Assembly (NCBI GenBank): GCA_018064885.1 | Contig: JAGHUI010000010.1 | Location: forward strand, 1 to 64,000 | DNA from: Candidatus Minthosoma equi | GTDB lineage: Bacteria > Bacteroidota > Bacteroidia > Bacteroidales > Bacteroidaceae | Direction of reading: 5' to 3' | Length of the DNA: 64,000 nucleotides | Part shown: positions 35,694-44,469 of the stretch, piece by piece | Layout of the letters: each line of letters begins with the position of its first letter | Position numbering within the stretch: position 1 is the first letter of the stretch | The notes under the pieces: model-generated | The model's database searches: none | What the model saw: the letters and a program-made list of their open reading frames with translations, nothing else | What the model was told of the DNA's origin: nothing | Made by a program: the position numbers and the translations under genes

Positions 35694-36272
35694 ATGGCAA
35701 GGACAACGGCTCCGCAAGTGGAGAAAATCATAATCGGCATTGACCCGGGAACAAACGTCATGGGCTACGGCGTGCTTAAAGTATTGGGGAACAAAGCAGA
35801 AATGTTAGCTATGGGCGTTATTGTGCTGAGAAAATATGAGAGTCACTACCTGCGATTGGGCAAGATCTTCGAGAGGGTGACAAGCCTTATCGAATCCTAC
35901 AAGCCTGACGAGATGGCAATCGAGGCGCCATTCTTCGGCAAGAACGTGCAGTCAATGCTCAAGCTCGGACGCGCACAGGGAGTGGCAATCACGGCTGCCA
36001 TCATGAGAGACATTCCCATTGCGGAGTACGAGCCGAGGAAGATCAAGATGGCAATCACGGGCAACGGAGCGGCAGCAAAGGAACAGGTTGCTGGAATGTT
36101 GCAGAAGATGCTGAAAATATCTAAGGAGGACATGGATGTGCAGATGGATGCGACGGACGCTTTGGGGGCAGCGTACTGTCATTTCATCCAGATGGGAAAG
36201 CCAGAAGTGGAGCACAAATTCAGTTCGTGGAAAGATTTTGCGCAGAAAAACGCAGACAAGATTCACAAATAG
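35694..36272 (+). CDS. ruvC: Holliday junction resolvase RuvC
   Basis: 192 residues. Catalytic acidic residues are visible in [14 protein letters not shown] (first Asp), [14 protein letters not shown] (Glu) and [12 protein letters not shown] (C-terminal pair). RNase H-like nuclease that cuts four-way junctions symmetrically with RuvAB. The 35-residue C-terminal extension ([16 protein letters not shown] region) is longer than in E. coli. It stands alone, 421 bases after uvrB's stop-side repeats begin, with its own -7 box. Confidence 0.95.
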   Translation: MARTTAPQVEKIIIGIDPGTNVMGYGVLKVLGNKAEMLAMGVIVLRKYESHYLRLGKIFERVTSLIESYKPDEMAIEAPFFGKNVQSMLKLGRAQGVAITAAIMRDIPIAEYEPRKIKMAITGNGAAAKEQVAGMLQKMLKISKEDMDVQMDATDALGAAYCHFIQMGKPEVEHKFSSWKDFAQKNADKIHK

Positions 36273-36306
36273 CAGAACTTTTCTTCTTTGTTAACCAACT
36301 TTTCAC

Positions 36307-36314
36307 TATCTTTG
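36307..36314 (+). promoter_or_regulatory. -7 box of the DUF4199 gene
   Basis: TATCTTTG lies about 86 bases before the ATG at 36400. A TTTG at 36287-36290 is 16 bases upstream, slightly close. Confidence 0.45.
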
Positions 36315-36399
36315 CACAGCTTTTCGCGCACATAGCACACATGCATATAAGCGTGCGGAAATGCAAATCGAATAAAAAAAGAAAATTGCAAAGATACTT

Positions 36400-36972
36400 A
36401 TGACGTCAAATAATCTGTACAGAGCATATTCTATGGAATACGGCACGTTCGTGGGCATATCGTGGGCTATGATATTCCTGAGCTACGTTTACGGAGTGCG
36501 CACATCCAATCCGCTGCTGTTCTTGCTTTGCTTTGCGATGCTGGGCTTAGGCTTCATACTTCCACTGCTTTTCGGCTTCAGAATAAACTGGAAATATGCT
36601 CGCGTAAACGACAAACTCAGCTACATACAAGGGCTATTCTTCGCTTTCAACATGTTTGTTTTCGCTTGCCTGCTGAACGGACTTACAACCTACGCGTATT
36701 TCGAATTCTTCGACGAGGGAATGCTGACCTCTGGAATCCTGAAAATGTTTGAAGAAGCGAACATGATGGAAACCTACACTCAGATTGGCATGGGCGATTC
36801 GTACAAGGAGATGATGGCTCTGCTGAACGAGGCTGACAGCCTTTCTTCCCTTGAAAAGGCACTCATCATTTTCAACAATAATTTCTTCTACGGCTGCATT
36901 ATGTCTTTCATCGTGGCATTGCTTGCTGCCCACAAGAGGAGAAACGTAAACCCTGACTCAACAAATAGATAA
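36400..36972 (+). CDS. DUF4199 membrane protein
   Basis: 190 residues with four predicted helices: FVGISWAMIFLSYVYG, LFLLCFAMLGLGFILPLLFG, GLFFAFNMFVFACLLNGLTTY and a C-terminal GCIMSFIVALLAA. A ~60-residue polar segment precedes the last helix. The helix order and the AYSMEYG start resemble DUF4199, common in Bacteroidetes next to a DPM1-like glycosyltransferase, which follows here after 17 bases. The function is unknown; the pairing hints at envelope glycolipid work. Confidence 0.85.
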   Translation: MTSNNLYRAYSMEYGTFVGISWAMIFLSYVYGVRTSNPLLFLLCFAMLGLGFILPLLFGFRINWKYARVNDKLSYIQGLFFAFNMFVFACLLNGLTTYAYFEFFDEGMLTSGILKMFEEANMMETYTQIGMGDSYKEMMALLNEADSLSSLEKALIIFNNNFFYGCIMSFIVALLAAHKRRNVNPDSTNR

Positions 36973-36989
36973 TAAAAACAAAACAATAT

Positions 36990-37949
36990 ATGAATATCTC
37001 GGTAGTCGTACCTCTCTTTAATGAAGAGGAATCTATAGCAGAACTCCATGCGTGGATAAAGCGTGTGATGGATGAAAACAATTTCACTTACGAAGTAATA
37101 TTCGTCAATGATGGCAGCACAGACCGTTCGTGGGACGTGATTGAAGAGCTCTCTAAGGAGTTCCCAGAGGTTCATGGCATCAAGTTCCGCCGCAACTACG
37201 GCAAGAGCCCTGCCCTGTTCCATGGATTCGAGAAGGCAGAAGGCGACGTGGTGATCACCATGGATGCAGACCTTCAGGACAGCCCAGACGAGATACCTGA
37301 GCTCTACAAGATGATCATGGCGGACGGCTACGACCTCGTGAGCGGATTCAAGATGAACCGCCGTCAGGGCGACCCTCTGTCAAAGACTATCCCAACAAAG
37401 CTCTTCAATGCCACAACTCGCATGGTGAGCGGCATTCACAACCTGCATGATTTCAACTGCGGACTCAAAGCATACCGCAGGGACGTGGTGAAGCACATTG
37501 AGGTTTACGGCGAAATGCACCGCTTCATCCCTTACCTTGCCAAGAACGCTGGCTTCAGCAAGATTGGCGAGAAACCTGTTCACCATCAGGCGCGTCAGCA
37601 CGGCGTGAGCAAGTTCATGGGCTGGAATCGCTTTGTCAACGGCTACCTTGACCTCATCAGCCTGTGGTTCATCGACAGCTTCGGAATGAAGCCAATGCAC
37701 ATCTTTGGATTCATCGGAACGCTGATGTTCATCTTCGGATTCATCGCAGTCGTCGCTGTCGGAGCAATAAAGATCGTGGCTCTCTGCAACAACGAGCCTC
37801 ATGCGCTTGTGACAGACAATCCTTATTTCTACATTTCTCTCACAACAATGATTCTCGGCACACAGCTTTTCGTTGCAGGATTCCTTGGCGACCTCATCAG
37901 CCGAAACAGCCAGGAGAGAAACAAGTATCAGGTGGAGAAAGAAGTGTAA
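36990..37949 (+). CDS. GT2 glycosyltransferase, dolichol/undecaprenyl-phosphate type (GtrB/DPM1-like)
   Basis: 319 residues. The GT-A domain has VVVPLFNEEES, VNDGSTDRSW and the metal-binding MDADLQDSP (DxD near residue 91). The acceptor loop FNCGLKAYRRDV and RQHGVSKF follow. Two membrane helices lie in the last ~95 residues (IFGFIGTLMFIFGFIAVVAV and a second near ILGTQLFVAGFLGDL). Enzymes of this form load a sugar onto polyprenyl phosphate at the inner membrane for transfer outside. The sugar is unknown. It may be co-transcribed with the DUF4199 gene. Confidence 0.92.
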   Translation: MNISVVVPLFNEEESIAELHAWIKRVMDENNFTYEVIFVNDGSTDRSWDVIEELSKEFPEVHGIKFRRNYGKSPALFHGFEKAEGDVVITMDADLQDSPDEIPELYKMIMADGYDLVSGFKMNRRQGDPLSKTIPTKLFNATTRMVSGIHNLHDFNCGLKAYRRDVVKHIEVYGEMHRFIPYLAKNAGFSKIGEKPVHHQARQHGVSKFMGWNRFVNGYLDLISLWFIDSFGMKPMHIFGFIGTLMFIFGFIAVVAVGAIKIVALCNNEPHALVTDNPYFYISLTTMILGTQLFVAGFLGDLISRNSQERNKYQVEKEV

Positions 37950-37966
37950 CAGAACTCACCCTATCA

Positions 37967-38575
37967 ATGACAAAACTCAGAAACATATTAGTGATTCTCA
38001 GCGTTGCATCTGCATTGATTCTCACGGGATGCTATTCAAACAACTGTCCTTTGGAGAATGTCGTGCTCTGCAACTATAAGTTCCTTGATGCTGCTGGCAA
38101 TCCAATCCAATATACAGGTTCGCTGACAGTCTCAACGCTCATGCCCGGCTACAAGACCGTTTACATATACCGCAAGCTCGGCAATGTCACGGTGACAAAG
38201 GACAGGCAGGATTCTACCTACATTGAGCAGGGCTACACGGAAACTATTGCCCAGCACAGGAATGATACTATACTGCTGAACAACAAATCGGGTGCGTCGT
38301 CCATCAGCATTCCTATGAGCTACTTCAACGGTGCTGACACGCTGGTGTTTGCCTACAGCAACATTTCTTTGCGCGACACCATCAAGATCCAGCACGACAG
38401 CTACCCTCATGTGGAACTGCCAGAATGCGGCACTTACCGTTACCACACGCTGAAATCAGTTGCGGCTACAGATGCTTCTATCGACCACATAGAGATTGCT
38501 AATCCTTATGTGAACTACGAAGGTCAGACGAATATAAACATCTATTTTAACGGAATTGTGGGAGGGGAAGAATGA
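37967..38575 (+). CDS. DUF6452-family lipoprotein
   Basis: The ATG at 37967 starts a lipoprotein signal peptide (LILTGC, cysteine near residue 22); longer in-frame extension into the glycosyltransferase gene is rejected. 202 residues. The mature part has a small beta-rich domain with NPIQYTGSLTV and a TLKSVAATDASIDHIEI segment near the end, as in DUF6452. The function is unknown. The next gene starts within its stop codon (ATGA), and the DUF6452-DUF6048 pair recurs in Bacteroidetes, which suggests a joint outer-membrane role. Confidence 0.85.
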   Translation: MTKLRNILVILSVASALILTGCYSNNCPLENVVLCNYKFLDAAGNPIQYTGSLTVSTLMPGYKTVYIYRKLGNVTVTKDRQDSTYIEQGYTETIAQHRNDTILLNNKSGASSISIPMSYFNGADTLVFAYSNISLRDTIKIQHDSYPHVELPECGTYRYHTLKSVAATDASIDHIEIANPYVNYEGQTNINIYFNGIVGGEE

Positions 38576-39438
38576 TGATGAAGAATATTCGCAAATACAT
38601 CTTCGCGATTGCCGCAGCTGTTTTGACGTTCTCGAACGCATTTGGACAAGAGGCAGACGAACAGGCTGCATACAATGGAGAAACGCCAAAGCCTACGAAA
38701 TACGTTGAAGTGACGGAGCAGAAGGAGCATCTCGTTTTCTTCCAAGGCTTCACTCTTTCTGCCGACCTCTACGGCGTTGGCGCTTACCTCGTTTCCGACT
38801 ATGGATGGGCTGAGGGAGCATTGAGGCTGAATCTCAAGAACACCTACTTCCCTATCATCGAAGTGGGTTATGGCAAGGTGAAAAAGCTTGACGACAACAC
38901 TCAGATTGAATACAAGGCGCAGGCGCCATACGCAAGAATCGGCTTTGACATGAACATGCTGAAGAACAAGTTTCAGGACAACAGGCTTTATGTCGGTTTC
39001 CGCTACGGAATGAGCAAGTTCAAGTACGACATGTCTGGCCCTGCAATGACTGACCCTATCTGGGGGGGCAGCGCTGCTTTCAACATTAAGGATATTGACT
39101 GCACAAGCCAGTGGGGCGAGTTTGTCTTTGGCGCTGAGGTGCGCATCTGGAGGAATTTCCACATGGGATGGTCGGTGCGCTACAAGATGGAATTTTCATC
39201 AACCAAGAGCGACTACGCCAAGCCTTCGTGCATTCCTGGCTACGGCTACACGACAACATCGTCCAATTGGGGAGGAACATACAACCTCATCTTCGACCTC
39301 AACTGGGGCAAGAAAAAGAGCCACAAGCGTGGCGTGAGCGTTGAGATTAGAGACATTAACGATTCCCCTGTTGAACAAACCGATAACAAGGAAAGTGAAG
39401 GTTCTGAGGAATTGGAAGAGGAAGAAATAACTGAATAA
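38572..39438 (+). CDS. DUF6048-family outer-membrane protein
   Basis: 288 residues. The start is one of three consecutive ATG codons (38572, 38575, 38578); the first overlaps the previous stop by four bases. The signal peptide ends near NAFGQ. Amphipathic beta strands follow (GFTLSADLYGVGAYLVSDYG, ARIGFDMNMLKNKF, LYVGFRYGMSKFKYD), as in a small beta barrel. The tail after the last strand is acidic and probably periplasmic. It is the usual partner of DUF6452, function unknown. Confidence 0.83.
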   Translation: MMMKNIRKYIFAIAAAVLTFSNAFGQEADEQAAYNGETPKPTKYVEVTEQKEHLVFFQGFTLSADLYGVGAYLVSDYGWAEGALRLNLKNTYFPIIEVGYGKVKKLDDNTQIEYKAQAPYARIGFDMNMLKNKFQDNRLYVGFRYGMSKFKYDMSGPAMTDPIWGGSAAFNIKDIDCTSQWGEFVFGAEVRIWRNFHMGWSVRYKMEFSSTKSDYAKPSCIPGYGYTTTSSNWGGTYNLIFDLNWGKKKSHKRGVSVEIRDINDSPVEQTDNKESEGSEELEEEEITE

Positions 39439-39454
39439 GCATCTTATATACACA

Positions 39455-40741
39455 ATGGGACAATTTTGGACTAAGAAGCAGGAAGATCACGAATCAGACG
39501 AGAATACGACCATCAATCCTTTCTCTGTAGATAGCAGAAAAGTCGAGATGGACAATGAGGAAAAGGTTGAGCTGGCTGCAAAGCCAGAGCCATCGCCTGT
39601 TCCAGATGACGAAGATAAGGATAAGAAAAATGAGGACAAGAATGCTTTTGATCCTTATGCTCCTCACAAGATAAAGTGGTGGGGATGGATTCTCCTTGCA
39701 GGACTCATTGCTGGAACCATCTATATTGTAAAGACAAAAGAACCTGCCAGCATTGAAAGCGCAGAGCCTTCTGCCGAGCAGACGCAACAAGGAGCGCCAT
39801 GGAACGAAAGCGATGTGCAGAAGTGCGAGGGTGAGGTGTTCGGAACATTCTATCACATCACTTACCAATCTGCCAAGGAGCTGAAAGGTGGCATTGACGA
39901 GACATTGGCAAAGGTGGATGCTTCGCTCTCTCCTTTCAACAAGCAGTCAACCATCACGGCTATAAACAACAATACGAGCATGGAGACAGATTCTATGTTT
40001 GCCGAGGTATTCAACCTTTCAAAGAAAGTTTCTGCTGCAACTGACGGAGCGTTTGACATTACCGTTGCTCCTCTGGTGAACCTATGGGGATTTGGCTTCA
40101 AGAATATTGACAATGTGAGCGAAAGCAAGGTTGATAGTCTTCTTAAGTTCGTTGGAATTGACAATGTGAGCCTCGTGGATGGTAAAATCCAGAAGAAATA
40201 CCCTGAGACAATGCTCGACTGTTCTGCTATTGCCAAAGGCTACGGCGTTGATGCTGTAGGCGTTTACCTTGAAAGCCAGGGTGTGAAGAACTATATGGTT
40301 GAGATTGGCGGCGAGGTGAGAGTGAGGGGAAATAATCCTCGCGGATTGAATTGGAAAATCGCCATCAACAAGCCTAAGGACAATGAGCTTGAGGATGGAA
40401 CGGAGATTCAGGAGGTCATTTCTGTCACTCAGCTTTCAATGGCAACATCGGGCAACTATCGCAACTTCTACATGAAGGATGGCAAGAAATTTGCTCACAC
40501 TATTGATCCTCGCACAGGCTATCCTGTTCAGCACAGCATTCTTTCCTCAACCGTACTGACAACAGACTGCGCAACGGCTGATGCTTTTGCCACATCGTTT
40601 ATGGTATTGGGATTGGACAAGGCAAAGGAAGTGCTGAAGAAGCATAAGGAACTGATGGTGTTCTTTGTCTATACAGATGAGAACGGCGAAATGAAGGAAT
40701 GGTATTCCGACGAACTGAAATCGTTAATTGAAAACAGATAA
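39455..40741 (+). CDS. apbE: FAD:protein FMN transferase with cytoplasmic N-terminal extension
   Basis: 428 residues. The ApbE domain starts near residue 125: VFGTFYHITYQSA, LSPFNKQSTITAINNN, TDGAFDITVAPLVNLWGFG, DCSAIAKGYGVDAV, and the metal/FAD site MATSGNYRNFY with HTIDPRTGYPVQ. ApbE moves FMN from FAD onto threonine of flavoproteins such as Nqr/Rnf subunits outside the membrane. ApbE proteins are often lipoproteins; here a ~70-residue highly charged segment precedes one membrane helix (WWGWILLAGLIAGTIYIV). No Nqr or Rnf gene is nearby. Confidence 0.92.
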   Translation: MGQFWTKKQEDHESDENTTINPFSVDSRKVEMDNEEKVELAAKPEPSPVPDDEDKDKKNEDKNAFDPYAPHKIKWWGWILLAGLIAGTIYIVKTKEPASIESAEPSAEQTQQGAPWNESDVQKCEGEVFGTFYHITYQSAKELKGGIDETLAKVDASLSPFNKQSTITAINNNTSMETDSMFAEVFNLSKKVSAATDGAFDITVAPLVNLWGFGFKNIDNVSESKVDSLLKFVGIDNVSLVDGKIQKKYPETMLDCSAIAKGYGVDAVGVYLESQGVKNYMVEIGGEVRVRGNNPRGLNWKIAINKPKDNELEDGTEIQEVISVTQLSMATSGNYRNFYMKDGKKFAHTIDPRTGYPVQHSILSSTVLTTDCATADAFATSFMVLGLDKAKEVLKKHKELMVFFVYTDENGEMKEWYSDELKSLIENR

Positions 40742-40747
40742 ATCATT

Positions 40748-41419
40748 ATGTCCACAGAATTGACAATGTTTGAACGATTGCTTCAGCTGCCGCTGTTTCA
40801 GGGATTAACAAACCTTGAAATATCGGAGCTAATGTCGCATGTCCGCCTTGACTTTGTCAATTATCAGGCAGGTGACGAAATCGTTGGACAGGACGAGCCT
40901 TGCAAGCAGCTTTATTGCATCATCAACGGAGATGTAATGGCAGAATATCGCGATCCGCAAGGAAGGTTCGTGCTGAGGGAGAAGCTGAAGAATCTGGGAA
41001 TTATTGAGCCTTTCAACATGTTCGGAATGTACCAGAAATTCTCAAGGACTTACCTGTTCGACTCGGATGGAATCACCCTTGCAATAGACAAGCAGCAATT
41101 CTTCCGACAGTTCCTTGCCCGGGACATAGTTCGAATGAATATGCTGAACATCTCGTGCAACAAGTTTCAGCAGACGCAGAAGCTTCTCTGCCACGGCGCT
41201 GATAATACTATAGCGGAGAAGATTGCAAAGTTCATCAAGGCTAATTCCATTACTGACAAGGGACATAAGAGCATTGACATTAACATGAAAGTTCTTGCCG
41301 ACATTGTTCACGAAACGAGACTTAATGTCTCTAAGACTTTGAACGATTTGCAGAATAAAGACATTATAACGCTGAACAGAGGAGGTTTCATTATCCCCGA
41401 GGTTCAGTCAATCATTTAA
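40748..41419 (+). CDS. Crp/Fnr-family transcription regulator
   Basis: 223 residues. The cNMP-binding-like beta roll covers about residues 15-130 (NYQAGDEIVGQDEPCKQLYCI), a dimer helix follows, and the winged helix-turn-helix is near 170-215 (MKVLADIVHETRLNVSKTLNDL). The Fnr iron-sulphur cysteine pattern is absent, so the ligand is unknown. It begins 6 bases after apbE and 21 bases before the M3 peptidase, so it sits inside a likely operon. Confidence 0.9.
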   Translation: MSTELTMFERLLQLPLFQGLTNLEISELMSHVRLDFVNYQAGDEIVGQDEPCKQLYCIINGDVMAEYRDPQGRFVLREKLKNLGIIEPFNMFGMYQKFSRTYLFDSDGITLAIDKQQFFRQFLARDIVRMNMLNISCNKFQQTQKLLCHGADNTIAEKIAKFIKANSITDKGHKSIDINMKVLADIVHETRLNVSKTLNDLQNKDIITLNRGGFIIPEVQSII

Positions 41420-41440
41420 GAACTAAAACAACACTAAGGC

Positions 41441-43498
41441 ATGAATCCTTTTTATAATAAATATATGTATATTCCTTTCGACAAGATCAGCCAGGAAGAT
41501 TACGAGCCTGCAATGATGAAAGGAATTGAGGAGGAGGACAAGGACATTGAGGCTATTGTCAATAATCCTGAAGCACCAACATTCGAGAACACAATAGAGG
41601 CAATGGAACATTCGGGAGAGCTTCTCGGACGTGTGACTGAGGTATTCTTCAACCTTCTCAGCGCAGAGACAAATGATTTTCTAGATGAGCTTGCGCAAAA
41701 GATTTCCCCTATCCTTTCCGAGCATTCAAACAACATCACTCTAAACGAAGACCTCTTCAAGAGAATCAAAATTGTTTATGATGATCATGCCGCTGATGAT
41801 TTTGCTCGCTTGAATGTGGAGCAGAGAATGCTTCTCAAGAACACTTACGAGGGTTTTGTGCGCAATGGTGCTAACCTCACAGACGATAAGAAGGAAAAGC
41901 TGAGAGAGATTTCTGCCGAACTTAGCGTGCTTTCTCTGCAATTCTCGCAGAACAAGCTGAAGGACACTAATGACTTTATGCTTCACATCACCGACGAGGC
42001 TGACTTGGAAGGGTTACCTGAAAGCGCGCTCGACCTTGCAAAGCAAACTGCTAAGGAAAAGAACATGGAAGGTTATGTGTTCACATTACACGCACCTTCA
42101 TACTCTCCTTTCATCACATATTCAGCAAAGAGAGAGCTTCGCAAGCAGATGTATCTGGCTTACAACACAATGTGTACTCACGATAACGCTAATAATAATG
42201 TTGAGATTGTCGGAAAGATTGTGAACCTACATCGTGAAATGGCTCAGTTGCTGGGATTCAACACTTACGCTGATTACGCTCTTTCTCGCAGAATGGCAGA
42301 AAAGACAGAGAATGTTTATGGCTTGCTAAACAATCTCATTGAGGCTTACATGCCTGTAGCAAAAGAAGAGGTAAAGGAGGTTGAAGCGCTTTATTACGAG
42401 CAAAACGGCATTGAATGTTCAGCTCTTACTGACGATTCTCCTCTCAAATTCATGCCTTGGGATTTCGGTTATTATTCAAACAAATTGAAGGAGAGCAAGT
42501 TCAACATCAACAGCGAAATGCTCCGTCCATACTTTGAACTCTCAAAGGTAAAGAGCGGAGTCTTTGGTCTTGCTACAAAGCTTTACGGAATTACGTTCCG
42601 CAAGAATCCGGATGTTCCTGTTTATCATCCAGATGTTGAAGCTTACGACGTGCTTGACAAAGATGGAAGCTATCTTGCTTTATTCTATTGCGATTTCCAC
42701 CCAAGAGCTTCAAAGAAATCTGGCGCTTGGATGACTTCGTTCAAGGATCAATGGATTGAAAAGGATGGCACAAACTCACGTCCTCAGGTTTCTATTGTGA
42801 TGAATCTCTCAAAACCTACAGAGACTAAGCCTGCTTTGCTCACTTTAGGTGAGGTGGAGACTTTCCTTCATGAGTTCGGTCATTCGCTTCATGGCATATT
42901 TGCAAACTCCACTTACCGTTCTCTTTCTGGAACTAACGTGTATTGGGATTTCGTAGAATTACCTTCACAATTCATGGAGAACTTCAGCATTGAGAAGGAT
43001 TTTCTCAACACATTTGCAAAACACTATCTCACAGGCGAAGATCTTCCACAGGAGCTTATTGATCGCATTACTGCTTCACGCAACTTCAACGTTGCTTACG
43101 CTTGTATGAGACAGGTTAGCTTTGGACTGTTGGACATGGCTTATTATACATTGTCAACGCCATTTGAGAGCGACCTGTTCGTGTTTGAAGACGAAGCTTG
43201 GGCAAGAGCACAGGTGCTTCCTCACGTCCCAGAATGTTGTATGACAGTTCAGTTTTCCCATATCATGGCTGGTGGCTATTCTGCAGGTTATTACAGCTAT
43301 AAATGGGCAGAAGTGCTTGATGCAGATGCTTTCTCTATGTTCAAGGAGCATGGTATTTTCAATCAGGACATTGCACAGAGCTTCCGCGACAACATTCTTT
43401 CCAAGGGAGGTACAGAACACCCTATGACTCTCTACAAGCGTTTCAGAGGACAAGAACCAACAATTGATGCTTTGCTGGAGAGAAACGGAATTAAATAA
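41441..43498 (+). CDS. M3-family oligopeptidase (Dcp-like)
   Basis: 685 residues with no signal peptide. The zinc motif is LHEFGHSLHG (HEXXH near residue 475), followed by the downstream ELPSQFMENF, which carries the third ligand region. The N-terminal half is helical and ends in MPWDFGYYSNKL. M3 enzymes of the dipeptidyl carboxypeptidase type break short peptides in the cytoplasm. Full length is normal. The start ATG at 41441 is 21 bases after the Crp gene. Confidence 0.94.
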   Translation: MNPFYNKYMYIPFDKISQEDYEPAMMKGIEEEDKDIEAIVNNPEAPTFENTIEAMEHSGELLGRVTEVFFNLLSAETNDFLDELAQKISPILSEHSNNITLNEDLFKRIKIVYDDHAADDFARLNVEQRMLLKNTYEGFVRNGANLTDDKKEKLREISAELSVLSLQFSQNKLKDTNDFMLHITDEADLEGLPESALDLAKQTAKEKNMEGYVFTLHAPSYSPFITYSAKRELRKQMYLAYNTMCTHDNANNNVEIVGKIVNLHREMAQLLGFNTYADYALSRRMAEKTENVYGLLNNLIEAYMPVAKEEVKEVEALYYEQNGIECSALTDDSPLKFMPWDFGYYSNKLKESKFNINSEMLRPYFELSKVKSGVFGLATKLYGITFRKNPDVPVYHPDVEAYDVLDKDGSYLALFYCDFHPRASKKSGAWMTSFKDQWIEKDGTNSRPQVSIVMNLSKPTETKPALLTLGEVETFLHEFGHSLHGIFANSTYRSLSGTNVYWDFVELPSQFMENFSIEKDFLNTFAKHYLTGEDLPQELIDRITASRNFNVAYACMRQVSFGLLDMAYYTLSTPFESDLFVFEDEAWARAQVLPHVPECCMTVQFSHIMAGGYSAGYYSYKWAEVLDADAFSMFKEHGIFNQDIAQSFRDNILSKGGTEHPMTLYKRFRGQEPTIDALLERNGIK

Positions 43499-43511
43499 TT
43501 TTGCACACAAT

Positions 43512-43970
43512 ATGACGAGAATAATAAAGATAACAACCCTTGCTCTCATTGCAATCCTTTCATTTGCATCATGCTCACGCGAGGATGATATTGATGAAAT
43601 CTTTGATGGAAAGACTTGGTACATGAATGGAGGAAAGATCAATGGACTTAAGCTGAATTCCGAGATTAAGAATTTCTACACAGATGCAGATGGAAATGCT
43701 TATTTCATTCAGTTTAACGGCAGCACTTTCCAAGGATGCTTAGCTTCGGGAGCTACATTCAGCGGAACATGGGAGGCTAATGGAAAGAATCATTCCATAA
43801 AATTCATCATTAAAAACAAGCCCGACATGAGCTCTCCTTTCGACAAGCAGATTTTCAGCATTATAACTTCTGCAAATTCGTATGAAAGTGGCGCTGATTT
43901 TCTTTTCTTGAACAAAGACAAAGATAATTCTGTTTATTTCGCCAACAAAAGAAATAAAATATACAATTAA
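43512..43970 (+). CDS. Small lipoprotein, DUF4847-like
   Basis: The ATG at 43512 begins a lipoprotein signal peptide (ILSFASC, cysteine near 21); the longer frame overlapping the peptidase is rejected. 152 residues. The mature domain includes DGKTWYMNGGKING and FNGSTFQGCLASGATFSGTWEA, a beta-rich pattern like DUF4847 or lipocalin-type small lipoproteins. The function is unknown. It follows the peptidase by 13 bases on the same strand. Confidence 0.75.
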   Translation: MTRIIKITTLALIAILSFASCSREDDIDEIFDGKTWYMNGGKINGLKLNSEIKNFYTDADGNAYFIQFNGSTFQGCLASGATFSGTWEANGKNHSIKFIIKNKPDMSSPFDKQIFSIITSANSYESGADFLFLNKDKDNSVYFANKRNKIYN

Positions 43971-44010
43971 CATAGTAAATTAATCAAGACAATAAATACG
44001 ATAATCAACT

Positions 44011-44469
44011 ATGATTCTTACAGATAAGGAACTAAAACAATATACTCTTGATTGCCGTTACGTTAGAATGGCTCGTATTTGGGCAGAGAACTCTTATTGC
44101 AAGCGACGTCAGGTTGGTGCGCTTGTTGTAAAAAACGAAGCAATAATTTCCGATGGCTTTAACGGAACGCCATCTGGCTTCGAGAATGTTTGCGAGGACG
44201 AGAACAACGTAACAAAGCCATACGTTCTACATGCAGAAGCAAATGCAATAACAAAACTTGCTCGTTCGAACAACTCAAGCGATGGCGCAACAATGTATGT
44301 TACTGCTTCTCCTTGCATAGAATGTGCCAAGCTCATTATTCAAGCAGGAATCAAGCGTGTTGTCTATTCTGAAAAATATCGTCTTGAGGATGGTTTGAAT
44401 CTTTTGAAGAGAGCTAACATTCAAGTTGACTACATTAATCCTGACGAAGAAAAAGAGCATGAAGAATAA
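44011..44469 (+). CDS. Deoxycytidylate (dCMP) deaminase
   Basis: 152 residues. The zinc site is HAEANAI (His and catalytic Glu) with SPCIECAKLI (Cys pair). RRQVGALVV and DGFNGTPSGFEN are typical of the dCMP deaminase/ComEB branch. It makes dUMP for thymidylate synthesis. The next gene starts inside its last codons (44459), so translation is coupled. Confidence 0.93.
   Translation: MILTDKELKQYTLDCRYVRMARIWAENSYCKRRQVGALVVKNEAIISDGFNGTPSGFENVCEDENNVTKPYVLHAEANAITKLARSNNSSDGATMYVTASPCIECAKLIIQAGIKRVVYSEKYRLEDGLNLLKRANIQVDYINPDEEKEHEE

Noticed and set aside
37664..37966. Longer in-frame extension of the DUF6452 lipoprotein gene
   Set aside because: It would lie inside the glycosyltransferase gene, and the ATG at 37967 begins a proper lipoprotein signal.
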